In this document: piece by piece, positions 1 through 5,986 of the stretch
Layout of the letters: each line of letters opens with the position of its first letter
How positions within the stretch are numbered: position 1 is the first letter of the stretch
Source: DASVDK01 sp036381125 [NCBI: Thermodesulfobacteriota bacterium]
GTDB taxonomy: Bacteria > DASVDK01
DNA: 13,082 bases
Assembly: GCA_036381125.1 (NCBI GenBank)
Contig: DASVDK010000333.1
Coordinates: forward strand, 1 to 13,082
Direction of reading: 5' to 3'
Translations under genes and position numbers: made by a program
Notes under the pieces: generated by a model
What the model was told of the DNA's origin: nothing
The model's database searches: none
The model's input: the letters and a program-made list of their open reading frames with translations, nothing else

Positions 1-567
1 CTCGAGCGGCCGGAACGTGACCACCTGGCACCGGGACGCAACCGTCGGCAGGAGGTGGTGGCGTCCGGGCGCGAGCAGCACCAGATGGCTCTCCGCGGGC
101 GGCTCCTCGAGCGTCTTGAGGAGCGCGTTGCCCGCCACGGGGCCGAGTCGCTCGGCCCGCTCGAGCACGGCCACCTTCCGGCGCCCCTCGAAGGGCCGGA
201 ACGAGAGATCACGCGCCAGGCCGCGGATCTGGGCGACCAGGTAGATGCCGCCGCCGCTCTGCCCCTCGGGGGCGAGCGTCTGCACGTCGGGGTGCTGCCC
301 GGCGGCGATCTTGCGGCAGGCCCGGCAGGCGCCGCAGCCGCCCCGCGCCCGCAGGTCCGACCCGTCGCCGCCGCCGAAGAGCGACGGCCCCTCCGCCTCG
401 GCGGCCGCCTCGCAGTTGAGCGCCTGCGCGAGGCTCAGCGCGGCCATCCGCCGCCCGACGCCTTCGGGGCCCTCGAAGAGGTACGCGTGCGCGACGCGCC
501 CGCCGCGCAGCGCGGCGGCCAGCACCGAGACCGCACGCGCCTGACCGAGGAGGGCATCGAAAGGCAT
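1..567 (-). CDS. holB: DNA polymerase III subunit delta' (holB), 5' part, cut by window edge
   Basis: This is the clamp-loader subunit delta', an AAA+ family protein that helps load the beta sliding clamp during replication. I read it directly from the minus strand; 189 codons are present and the frame is still open at base 1, so the C-terminal half lies outside the window. Seen: an opening MPFDALLGQ, a P-loop-like stretch FEGPEGVGRR (residues 31-40), a cysteine set C52...C78-x2-C81-x2-C84 that fits the zinc module of the gamma/delta' family, KTLEEPP near residue 155, and a family-typical SRC motif near the edge. The P-loop lacks the GK[ST] lysine, in line with delta' being a non-hydrolysing subunit in E. 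coli. The start ATG (567-565) has AAAGGG about seven bases upstream. The 25-residue spacer between the first two cysteines is long compared with E. coli. Confidence 0.93.
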   Translation of the reverse strand, partial: MPFDALLGQARAVSVLAAALRGGRVAHAYLFEGPEGVGRRMAALSLAQALNCEAAAEAEGPSLFGGGDGSDLRARGGCGACRACRKIAAGQHPDVQTLAPEGQSGGGIYLVAQIRGLARDLSFRPFEGRRKVAVLERAERLGPVAGNALLKTLEEPPAESHLVLLAPGRHHLLPTVASRCQVVTFRPLE

Positions 568-580
568 ACCGGAGCCCTTT

Positions 581-609
581 AGGATAGGGCAACGCCCGCA
601 GGGTGGCAA
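581..609 (-). promoter_or_regulatory. Candidate holB promoter
   Basis: On the minus strand TTGCCA (609-604) and TATCCT (586-581) are separated by 17 bases and end 13 bases before the holB ATG. Transcription would begin close to the start codon, so the Shine-Dalgarno-like AAAGGG at 580-575 would lie largely outside the transcript. One of the two signals is therefore probably coincidental. Confidence 0.35.
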
Positions 610-698
610 TGCGGGCCGCCCGGCGGCGGCGCCCACGCGCCGCGCGCCGGGCCGACGTGCGGAGGACGGAGGGGGTCGTGGTGCGAAAGTTGCTGAAC

Positions 699-1253
699 AT
701 GCGAGCGGTTTCCGGTTGGAGTCGGGTCGATGCCGCACGGAACGTTCCGGCACCTGGTGCTGGGCCTGCTGGTCCTGGTGGCGCTGCTCCTGGTCGTCGT
801 CGAGCTCGCGCTCCTGGGCGGCGGGCCGCCGCGGCGCCTCCTCCGGGAACCGGTTGTGCCGGGTTTCTCCGGCGCGCGCTGACCCACGCGGCCGCCGCCG
901 CCGTGATCGCCGCGCTCGCGGCCGGGTGCGCATCGGCGCCGGCCCGTCCGGGCGCCGCCACGCGGGCCGAGGAGGGGATCGCGTCCTGGTACGGCGCTGC
1001 CCACCACGGCCGCCGCACCGCGAGCGGCGAGATCTTCGACATGAACGCCATGACGGCCGCCCATCGGACCTATCCCTTCGGGACTCGGGTGCGCGTCACC
1101 GATCTCGCCACCGGCCGGACGGTCGTCGTCCGCATCAACGACCGGGGTCCCTTCGTCCGCGGCCGAGTGATCGACCTCTCCCGCGCCGCCGCGGCGCGGT
1201 TGGGCATTGTCCAGGCGGGCACTGCACGCGTACGCGTCGAGAGAATGGACTGA
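699..1253 (+). CDS. rlpA: RlpA-like septal/cell-wall lytic transglycosylase lipoprotein (5' boundary uncertain)
   Basis: RlpA proteins are double-psi beta-barrel lipoproteins that cleave peptidoglycan glycan strands lacking stem peptides, usually during cell separation. Seen: a twin-Arg n-region, an Ala/Val-rich hydrophobic stretch and the lipobox LAAGC with its cysteine at nt 927-929, then the RlpA core [21 protein letters not shown] and GRVIDLS. Counting from ATG 699, the catalytic set E111, D114, H122 and D148 keeps the spacing of Pseudomonas RlpA E120/D123/H131/D157. No SPOR domain follows, so septal targeting by denuded glycan is not evident. The start is a problem: 699 is the last upstream ATG/GTG/TTG that leaves a full signal peptide, yet codon bias says this frame is not coding before about 861. 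From there only a CTG (879), overlapping the small gene's TGA, is available. The domain call is firm; the coordinates before 861 are nominal. Confidence 0.85.
   Translation: MRAVSGWSRVDAARNVPAPGAGPAGPGGAAPGRRRARAPGRRAAAAPPPGTGCAGFLRRALTHAAAAAVIAALAAGCASAPARPGAATRAEEGIASWYGAAHHGRRTASGEIFDMNAMTAAHRTYPFGTRVRVTDLATGRTVVVRINDRGPFVRGRVIDLSRAAAARLGIVQAGTARVRVERMD
730..882 (+). CDS. Small single-span membrane protein (50 aa), possibly the leader or N-terminus of RlpA
   Basis: I do not recognise this gene. It starts at ATG 730 with GGAG at 718-721, eight bases upstream, and ends at TGA 880-882. Residues 9-29 form one strongly hydrophobic Leu/Val segment, followed by a Gly/Pro/Arg-rich tail, so it is predicted to sit in the inner membrane. 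Codon third positions are nearly all G or C in this frame from 730 to about 860. In the RlpA frame over the same bases they are largely T or A, so this frame is the coding one. It runs into the rlpA reading frame, which becomes the coding one at about 861-880. The junction contains G GGT TTC (861-867) in the phase needed for -1 slippage, which would fuse this segment to RlpA. It could equally be a separate coupled gene, or the front of RlpA split by a one-base error. Confidence 0.6.
   Translation: MPHGTFRHLVLGLLVLVALLLVVVELALLGGGPPRRLLREPVVPGFSGAR
861..882 (+). other. Possible -1 frameshift or start/stop coupling site
   Basis: The heptamer G GGT TTC at 861-867 is in X XXY YYZ phase relative to the small membrane ORF. 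Slipping back one base gives GGG TTT CTC, which enters the RlpA frame and produces ...P-G-F-L-R-R-A-L ahead of the lipoprotein hydrophobic segment. The small ORF stops 13 bases later at 880-882. A 7-bp stem (889-895 with 916-922) lies downstream, but such stems are common at this GC content. A missing G in the GGG run would produce exactly the same picture. Confidence 0.35.
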
Positions 1254-1274
1254 CGCGCAAGCCCTTGTTATCAT
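1246..1274 (+). promoter_or_regulatory. Candidate promoter for the HD-GYP gene
   Basis: TGGACT (1246-1251) and TATCAT (1269-1274) are 17 bases apart. The AT-rich stretch stands out in GC-rich surroundings. It lies across the end of rlpA and only eight bases before the HD-GYP ATG, so the mRNA would be nearly leaderless. A run of G at 1275-1279 could instead act as a ribosome-binding site on a read-through transcript from rlpA. Confidence 0.3.
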
Positions 1275-1282
1275 GGGGGCCC

Positions 1283-2266
1283 ATGAGCATCGTGGCCCGG
1301 CTCGAGGCCCCCAGGCCGCAAAAGATCCTCATCGTCGACGACCATCCCTTCAACCTCGAGTTGCTCGAGCAGTACCTGAGGCCCGAAGGCTACGTCCTCG
1401 TCCGCGCCCGCGACGGCGTCGAGGCGATCGAGAAGTTCGTGGCCGAGGAGCCCGATCTCATCGTCATGGACGTGATGATGCCGCGGCTCAACGGGTACCA
1501 GGTGACCGAGCAGCTCAAGGCGCTCGAGGAGGCGTCCTGGGTCCCCATCGTCCTCGTGACGGCCATGTCGGATCCGGAGGACCGCATCCGCGCGACCGAC
1601 GCCGGCGCCGACGGCTTCCTCTCGAAGCCGTACCACCAGGGGGAGCTCCTCTCGAAGGTCCGCTCGCTCCTGAAGCTCAAGGCGCGCTTCGACGCGAAGG
1701 ACACCCAGGAGAGCGTCATCTTCTCCCTCGCCGCCGCCGTCGAGGCCAAGCACGTGTACACGCGCGGCCACTCGGAGCGGGTCGCGCACTACGCGGTGCG
1801 GCTCGCCCGCGCGCTCGACTTCGGCCAGGCCGACCGGCTCAACCTCCGCTACGCCGGGCTGCTGCACGACATCGGCAAGATCGGCATGGCCGACGCCATC
1901 CTCGACAAGCCGGGCCCCCTGACCGACGTGGAGTACGCCATCGTCCGGTCGCACTCGGTGATCGGCGCGCGCATCTGCACGCCGCTGCGCGCGGCGGCTG
2001 CCATCACCCCCATGATCCGCCACCACCACGAGCGCTTCGACGGCTGCGGCCACCCGGACAACCTCGCGGGCCGCGACATCCCGGTGGGGGCGCGCATCAT
2101 CGCCATCTGCGACAGCTGGGACGCCATGACCAGCACGCGAGCCTACCGCAAGGCGATGCCGCGCGAGGACGCGGCCGCGGTCATGCGCCGGGAGCGGTCG
2201 AGCGGTCAGTGGGACGAGGAGCTCCTGGCCGTGTTCCTCGAGCTGGTGGATCGGGGGGACATCTAG
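1283..2266 (+). CDS. Two-domain response regulator: REC receiver plus HD-GYP c-di-GMP phosphodiesterase
   Basis: This 327-residue cytoplasmic signalling protein probably degrades cyclic-di-GMP in response to phosphorylation by an unlinked sensor kinase; no kinase gene is adjacent. The receiver domain spans about residues 14-130, with the acidic pair D19-D20, phospho-acceptor D63 in VMDVMMP, and the conserved Thr and Lys in LVTAM and LSKPY. A linker leads to the HD-GYP domain (about 148-315) with H195-D196 in HDIGKIG, KPGPLT, HHHE (247-250), DGCGHP (253-258), GARIIAICD and DAMTSTRAYRKA. The signature reads G-H-P where the family name expects G-Y-P. The metal-binding histidines and aspartates look intact, so activity is plausible but not assured. 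The start at ATG 1283 puts the receiver domain at the usual distance from the N-terminus. The gene lies 29 bases after rlpA, so co-transcription is possible, and it is followed by a perfect hairpin. Confidence 0.93.
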   Translation: MSIVARLEAPRPQKILIVDDHPFNLELLEQYLRPEGYVLVRARDGVEAIEKFVAEEPDLIVMDVMMPRLNGYQVTEQLKALEEASWVPIVLVTAMSDPEDRIRATDAGADGFLSKPYHQGELLSKVRSLLKLKARFDAKDTQESVIFSLAAAVEAKHVYTRGHSERVAHYAVRLARALDFGQADRLNLRYAGLLHDIGKIGMADAILDKPGPLTDVEYAIVRSHSVIGARICTPLRAAAAITPMIRHHHERFDGCGHPDNLAGRDIPVGARIIAICDSWDAMTSTRAYRKAMPREDAAAVMRRERSSGQWDEELLAVFLELVDRGDI

Positions 2267-2270
2267 CGTT

Positions 2271-2291
2271 CACCGGGGGACCTCCCCGGTG
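2271..2291 (+). terminator. Hairpin after the HD-GYP gene, possible terminator
   Basis: CACCGGGG (2271-2278) pairs perfectly with CCCCGGTG (2284-2291) around the loop GACCT, five bases after the stop codon. No T-run follows, so it is a terminator by position and stability only. It separates the HD-GYP gene from the ffh promoter. Confidence 0.5.
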
Positions 2292-2302
2292 CGTGATCGC
2301 TC

Positions 2303-2322
2303 CGGCCGGGTTCTCGCGGCCG
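2303..2322. repeat. GC hairpin with the CGGCCGGGTTCT core (copy 1)
   Basis: CGGCCG at 2303-2308 can pair with CGGCCG at 2317-2322. The twelve bases CGGCCGGGTTCT (2303-2314) recur exactly at 4692-4703, and ten of them recur at 8077-8086. All three copies lie in gaps between genes of the ffh-rnhB stretch. This copy sits between the HD-GYP hairpin and the ffh promoter. Confidence 0.4.
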
Positions 2323-2343
2323 CGCGCCGGAAGACCCCTCGCC

Positions 2344-2373
2344 TTGACACATCTCCCGTAACCCCGGTAAGAT
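2344..2373 (+). promoter_or_regulatory. Strong sigma-70-type promoter for the ffh-rpsP-rimM-trmD-rplS operon
   Basis: A perfect -35 TTGACA (2344-2349), an 18-base spacer and -10 TAAGAT (2368-2373) precede ffh. The predicted start near 2380 leaves an untranslated leader of about 90 bases that is GC-rich and shows no riboswitch or ribosomal-protein leader fold that I recognise. It is one of the best promoter matches in the window, in keeping with a highly expressed translation operon. Confidence 0.75.
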
Positions 2374-2472
2374 CGCCAGGTTTCGCCGCACGCGGCCCCG
2401 GCCGCAAGCCGCCGCCGGCGCCAGCCCGGGAGCCGACCGGGCGCTGCCGGACCGAACGAGCCTCGAGGACCC

Positions 2473-3810
2473 ATGTTCGATTCGTTGACCGAGAAGCTGT
2501 CCGCCGCCTTCAAGCGGCTCCGCAGCCACGGGGCGCTCACCCCGGAGGACGTGCAGGTCGCGTTGCGCGACGTCCGGATGGCGCTCCTCGAGGCGGACGT
2601 GAACTTCCGGGTGGTGAAGGACTTCATCGCCCGCGTCACCGAGAAGGCCACCGGCCGCGACGTACTCGAGAGCCTCACGCCGGCGCAGCAGGTCGTGAAG
2701 ATCGTGCACGACGAGATGGCCGAGCTCCTCGGCGGCCAGGCGTCGGGGCTGGCGCTCGCCGGCAAGCCGCCGGTGCCGGTCATGCTCGTCGGGCTGCAGG
2801 GCTCGGGCAAGACGACGACGGCGGCGAAGCTCGCCAGGTTCCTTCGGGAGAAGCAGGGGCGCCGTCCCTACCTCGCGTCGGTGGACGTCTACCGGCCTGC
2901 CGCCATCGAGCAGCTCAAGACGCTCGCCCGGCAGGTCGAGACCCCCTGCTTCGACACCGACCCGTCGGCGAGCCCGGTCGACGCGGCCCGGCAGGCGCTC
3001 AGGGCGGCCGACGCGGCGGCCTGCGACACGCTCCTCCTCGACACGGCGGGACGCCTCCACATCGACGAGCGGCTCATGCAGGAGCTGCGCGACCTCAAGG
3101 CGGCCGTCCAACCGCGCGAGGTGCTCCTCGTGGTGGATGCCATGACGGGGCAGGACGCCGTCACGGTGGCGAAGGCCTTCAACGAGGGGCTCGGCTTCGA
3201 CGGCGTCGTGATGACCAAGCTCGACGGCGACGCGCGCGGCGGCGCGGCGCTGTCCGTCCGGGCGGTCACGGGGCGGCCGCTCAAGCTCGTCGGCGTCGGC
3301 GAGAAGGTCGACGCGCTCGAGGTCTTCCACCCGGAGCGGATGGCGTCGCGGATCCTCGGGATGGGCGACGTCCTCACGCTCATCGAGAAGGCCCAGCAGG
3401 CGGTCGAGGTCGAGCAGGCGCGCGAGCTCGAGCGCAAGCTCCGCAAGAACCAGTTCACGCTGGAGGACTTCAGGGAGCAGCTCCAGCAGGTGAAGAAGAT
3501 GGGCCCCATCGAGTCGCTCCTCGGCATGATCCCCGGCTTCGACAAACTCAAGGGGCAGGGGATCCGCGTGGACGAGCGGGAGCTCGTCCGGGTCGAGGCC
3601 ATCATCAACTCGATGACGCCCCAGGAGCGGCGCAACCACGCCATCCTGAACGGCAGCCGGCGCAAGCGGATCGCGCGCGGCAGCGGTACGTCGGTCGAAG
3701 AGGTGAACCGGCTGGTCAAGCGGTACCTCGAGGCCCGGAAGATGATGATGCGGCTCAGCCGGGGCGGCATGAAGGCGCTCCGGCGCGGCGGCCGCCTCCC
3801 ATTCGCGTAA
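2473..3810 (+). CDS. ffh: Signal recognition particle protein Ffh (SRP54 GTPase)
   Basis: Ffh binds signal sequences and transmembrane segments emerging from the ribosome and, with SRP RNA and FtsY, targets them to the membrane. The 445-residue product has the full architecture: a helical N domain (about 1-95), a G domain with P-loop GLQGSGKTTT (from 107), DTAGRL (from 190), TKLDGDARGG (from 248) and a GMGDVLTLIEKA boundary. A methionine-rich M domain follows, with KKMGPIESLLGMIPGF and the RNA-binding helix region RRNHAILNGSRRKRIARGSG. Length is normal for the family. ATG 2473 is preceded by GAGGA at 2465-2469, rather close. It is the first gene after the strong promoter, and rpsP begins 19 bases after its stop. 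SRP RNA itself was not found in this window. Confidence 0.98.
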   Translation: MFDSLTEKLSAAFKRLRSHGALTPEDVQVALRDVRMALLEADVNFRVVKDFIARVTEKATGRDVLESLTPAQQVVKIVHDEMAELLGGQASGLALAGKPPVPVMLVGLQGSGKTTTAAKLARFLREKQGRRPYLASVDVYRPAAIEQLKTLARQVETPCFDTDPSASPVDAARQALRAADAAACDTLLLDTAGRLHIDERLMQELRDLKAAVQPREVLLVVDAMTGQDAVTVAKAFNEGLGFDGVVMTKLDGDARGGAALSVRAVTGRPLKLVGVGEKVDALEVFHPERMASRILGMGDVLTLIEKAQQAVEVEQARELERKLRKNQFTLEDFREQLQQVKKMGPIESLLGMIPGFDKLKGQGIRVDERELVRVEAIINSMTPQERRNHAILNGSRRKRIARGSGTSVEEVNRLVKRYLEARKMMMRLSRGGMKALRRGGRLPFA

Positions 3811-3829
3811 CGGCAAAGGAGTCTCCCGG

Positions 3830-4090
3830 ATGGTCAAGATCAGGCTCGCGCGCTGGGGTGCGCGCAAGCGTCCCTACTACCGCGTCGTGGTCAGCGACAG
3901 CGCCAACCCGCGCGACGGCCGGTTCATCGAGCAGGTCGGCACCTACGACCCCGTGCAGTCGCCCTCGGCCTTCCGGGTCGACGAGGCGAAGGTGATCGAG
4001 TGGCTCAGGAAGGGCGCCCAGCCGACCGAGACCGTCGGCCGCTATCTGAAGAAGGCCGGCGTCCTCAAGAAGCTGGCCGGCGCGGCGTAG
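3830..4090 (+). CDS. rpsP: 30S ribosomal protein S16
   Basis: This is a primary-type assembly protein of the small ribosomal subunit. The 86-residue product begins MVKIRLARWGARKRPYYRVV and carries the S16 hallmarks DSANPRDGRFIEQVGTYDP and, near the end, GAQPTETVGRYLKKAGV. Length is standard. The start is well defined by AAAGGAG (3815-3821) eight bases before ATG 3830. The basic N-terminal strand fits 16S rRNA contact. It lies second in the operon, between ffh and rimM. The small KH-domain RNA-binding gene that often follows rpsP in many phyla is absent here. Confidence 0.98.
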   Translation: MVKIRLARWGARKRPYYRVVVSDSANPRDGRFIEQVGTYDPVQSPSAFRVDEAKVIEWLRKGAQPTETVGRYLKKAGVLKKLAGAA

Positions 4091-4170
4091 GCGCCGTCCG
4101 GCCGGTCGCGTCGCCGGCGGGCCGGGGGGGGCGCGGCGAGCCGCCGGCCGGCCGGTCCGAGCCCGGGCGG

Positions 4171-4668
4171 GTGCGGCTCGGCCGTCTCGTCGGGATCCAC
4201 GGGTTGCGCGGCGAGCTGAAGCTGCGCCCCGACAACCCCGACAGCGACGCCGTCCGGCCCGGCGTCCCCCTCGTGCTCGAGGGGCGCGGGGCGGCGCGCG
4301 ACGCGAGGGTCGTCAGCGTCCGGCGGCACAAGGGCGCGCTCCTCGTGCGGTTCGAGGGGGTGGCGAGCGTCAACGACGCCGAGCCGCTCGTGGGCTCCCG
4401 GGTGCTGATCGCGCGCGAGGACCTGCCGAGGCTCCCCGAGGGGGAGTTCTACTGGTTCGAGGTGATCGGCCTCGAGGGGGTCACCGAGGACGGCGAGCCG
4501 CTCGGGCGGGTGGCGGAGATCCTGAGCGGGCCGGAGCACGACGTGTACGTGCTGCGCGACGGCAGCCGCGAGCGCCTCGTGCCGGCGGTGGACGACGTGG
4601 TCGTCGCCATCGATCCGGCGGCGGGCCGGATCGTGATCCGGCCCATCGAGGGGCTCTGGGAGTCGTAG
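4171..4668 (+). CDS. rimM: Ribosome maturation factor RimM
   Basis: RimM binds S19 on the 30S head and assists late 16S rRNA maturation. Seen: the N-terminal RimM beta-barrel opening RLGRLVGIHGLRGELKLRP, a central LVGSRVLIAREDLPRLPEGEFYWFEVIGLEGV that links to the PRC-barrel, and the C-terminal SGPEHDVYVLRDGSRERLVPAVDDVV...GLWES. I chose GTG 4171, which gives 165 residues, the usual family length, with the conserved block starting a few residues in. No clear Shine-Dalgarno sequence stands before it. The 80 bases between rpsP and this GTG are open in the same frame with G/C-ending codons but contain no standard start. An N-terminal extension from an unusual start cannot be excluded. Confidence 0.93.
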   Translation: MRLGRLVGIHGLRGELKLRPDNPDSDAVRPGVPLVLEGRGAARDARVVSVRRHKGALLVRFEGVASVNDAEPLVGSRVLIAREDLPRLPEGEFYWFEVIGLEGVTEDGEPLGRVAEILSGPEHDVYVLRDGSRERLVPAVDDVVVAIDPAAGRIVIRPIEGLWES

Positions 4669-4691
4669 GGACGGGCGGGTCCGCTGCGGCG

Positions 4692-4712
4692 CGGCCGGGT
4701 TCTGCCCGGCCG
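4692..4712. repeat. GC hairpin between rimM and trmD (core copy 2)
   Basis: CGGCCGGG (4692-4699) pairs perfectly with CCCGGCCG (4705-4712) around the loop TTCTG. It lies 23 bases after the rimM stop in a 159-base gap that otherwise holds no convincing gene. There is no T-run. It may be a partial terminator, an mRNA-stabilising stem or a REP-like repeat, since its core recurs at 2303 and 8077. Confidence 0.5.
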
Positions 4713-4827
4713 GTGCGCGTGACGGCAGGGGGAGGTTGCGCCGCCGCGCGGCGCGACTCGCCGTCGTCGGGAGCCGAGCTGTCGGGAGGGGCGGACCGTC
4801 GATGACGCAGAGTGCGGAGCCCCCCTC

Positions 4828-5601
4828 TTGACTCGTATCGATGTCCTGACGCTCTTCCCCGAGATGTTCCGGGGGCCGCTCGACCACTCGATCGTCGGGC
4901 TGGCGCGGGAGCGCGGGCTCGTCGACCTGCGGGTCCACAACCTGCGCGACTGGGCGGCCGATCGGCACAAGGTGGCCGACGACACGCCCTACGGCGGCGG
5001 CGCGGGGATGGTCATGAAGGTCGAGCCTGTCGTGGCGGCGCTCGAGGCGCTCGGCGGCGAGGGGCCGGCCCGCTCGCTCCTCATGTCGCCCGCCGGCGCG
5101 CGGTTCGAGCAGGCGGACGCCCGACGGCTCGCGAGGGAGCCGCGGCTCGTCGTGATCTGCGGCCGGTACGAGGGGATCGACGCGCGCGTCCGGCGGTTCG
5201 TCGACGAGGAGATCTCGATCGGCGACTACGTCCTGACCGGCGGCGAGCTGCCGGCCATGGTGGTGATCGACGCGGTGGTTCGACTCCTGCCGGGCGCGCT
5301 CGGGGCGCCGGCCTCGGCGGTGGAGGAGAGCTTCGCCGGCGGGCTGCTCGAGTACCCGCAGTACACTCGCCCCCGGGAGTTCCGGGGGCTTTCGGTGCCC
5401 GAGGTGCTCCTCTCCGGGCACCACGCGGAGATCGCCCGGTGGCGGCGGCGCGAGGCGCTCAGGCTCACGGCCGAGCGGCGCCCCGACCTGCTCGCCCGGG
5501 CGGAGCTGAGCGACGAGGATCGCGCGTTCCTCGCGGCCCTGGCGGCCGAGCGGGAAGCCGGGGGCGCGCCCGAAGCTGACGAGGGAGACCAGAGGCCATG
5601 A
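4828..5601 (+). CDS. trmD: tRNA (guanine-N1-)-methyltransferase TrmD (m1G37)
   Basis: TrmD transfers a methyl group from S-adenosylmethionine to G37 of tRNAs, which protects against +1 frameshifting. The 257-residue SPOUT-family protein shows [13 protein letters not shown] at the start, [18 protein letters not shown], and the trefoil-knot cofactor region [31 protein letters not shown] from about residue 112. Its C-terminal domain includes [12 protein letters not shown] and [15 protein letters not shown]. The start is TTG 4828, supported by GGAG at 4816-4819 exactly eight bases upstream and by the conserved N-terminus. Its stop overlaps the rplS start by four bases (ATGA), indicating translational coupling. 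The 159-base gap before it is long for this operon and carries a hairpin. Confidence 0.97.
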   Translation: MTRIDVLTLFPEMFRGPLDHSIVGLARERGLVDLRVHNLRDWAADRHKVADDTPYGGGAGMVMKVEPVVAALEALGGEGPARSLLMSPAGARFEQADARRLAREPRLVVICGRYEGIDARVRRFVDEEISIGDYVLTGGELPAMVVIDAVVRLLPGALGAPASAVEESFAGGLLEYPQYTRPREFRGLSVPEVLLSGHHAEIARWRRREALRLTAERRPDLLARAELSDEDRAFLAALAAEREAGGAPEADEGDQRP

Positions 5602-5963
5602 ACGTCATCGACCGTCTCGAGAAGGGGCGGATGCGGCAGGACATCCCGGAGTTCCGGGTGGGCGACACCGTCCGCGTCCACGTGAAGATCCGCGAGGGCG
5701 AGAAGGACCGCGTCCAGGTCTTCGAGGGCGTCGTGATCGCCCGGAAGAACGCCGGGGTCCGCTCCTCGTTCCGCGTGCGGAAGATCTCGTACGGCGTCGG
5801 GGTCGAGCGGACGTTCCTCCTGCACACCCCGTGGATCGAGAAGATCGAGCGGGTGCAGGAGGGCCGCGTCCGGCGCTCGAAGCTCTACTACCTGCGCGGC
5901 CTCGCCGGCAAGGCGGCGCGGATCAAGGAGAAGCGCGCCGCGGAAGAGACGGCGGCGGGCTAG
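5598..5963 (+). CDS. rplS: 50S ribosomal protein L19
   Basis: L19 lies at the 30S-50S interface. The 121-residue product shows the family blocks [58 protein letters not shown] and [21 protein letters not shown], with a short Ala/Glu/Gly tail. ATG 5598 overlaps the trmD stop (ATGA) and has GAGGGAG upstream at 5581-5587. It is the last canonical gene of the rpsP-rimM-trmD-rplS set and is followed after 23 bases by the SMC-like ATPase gene, so transcription probably continues into that gene. Confidence 0.98.
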   Translation: MNVIDRLEKGRMRQDIPEFRVGDTVRVHVKIREGEKDRVQVFEGVVIARKNAGVRSSFRVRKISYGVGVERTFLLHTPWIEKIERVQEGRVRRSKLYYLRGLAGKAARIKEKRAAEETAAG

Positions 5964-5986
5964 GCGCCGCCGTCCGGGCAGGGCGC

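Noticed and set aside
2380-2472. SRP RNA or a ribosomal-protein leader in the ffh 5' region
   Set aside because: No SRP RNA tetraloop/asymmetric-loop signature or known leader fold could be recognised; it is simply a GC-rich leader.
2263-3867. A 534-residue minus-strand open frame over ffh
   Set aside because: Antisense shadow of Ffh, whose full domain set is unambiguous; no motif or ribosome-binding site supports the reverse frame.
4713-4805. A 30-codon GTG-initiated open frame in the rimM-trmD gap
   Set aside because: It has mixed composition, no ribosome-binding site and no recognisable sequence; such short frames are expected by chance at this GC content.
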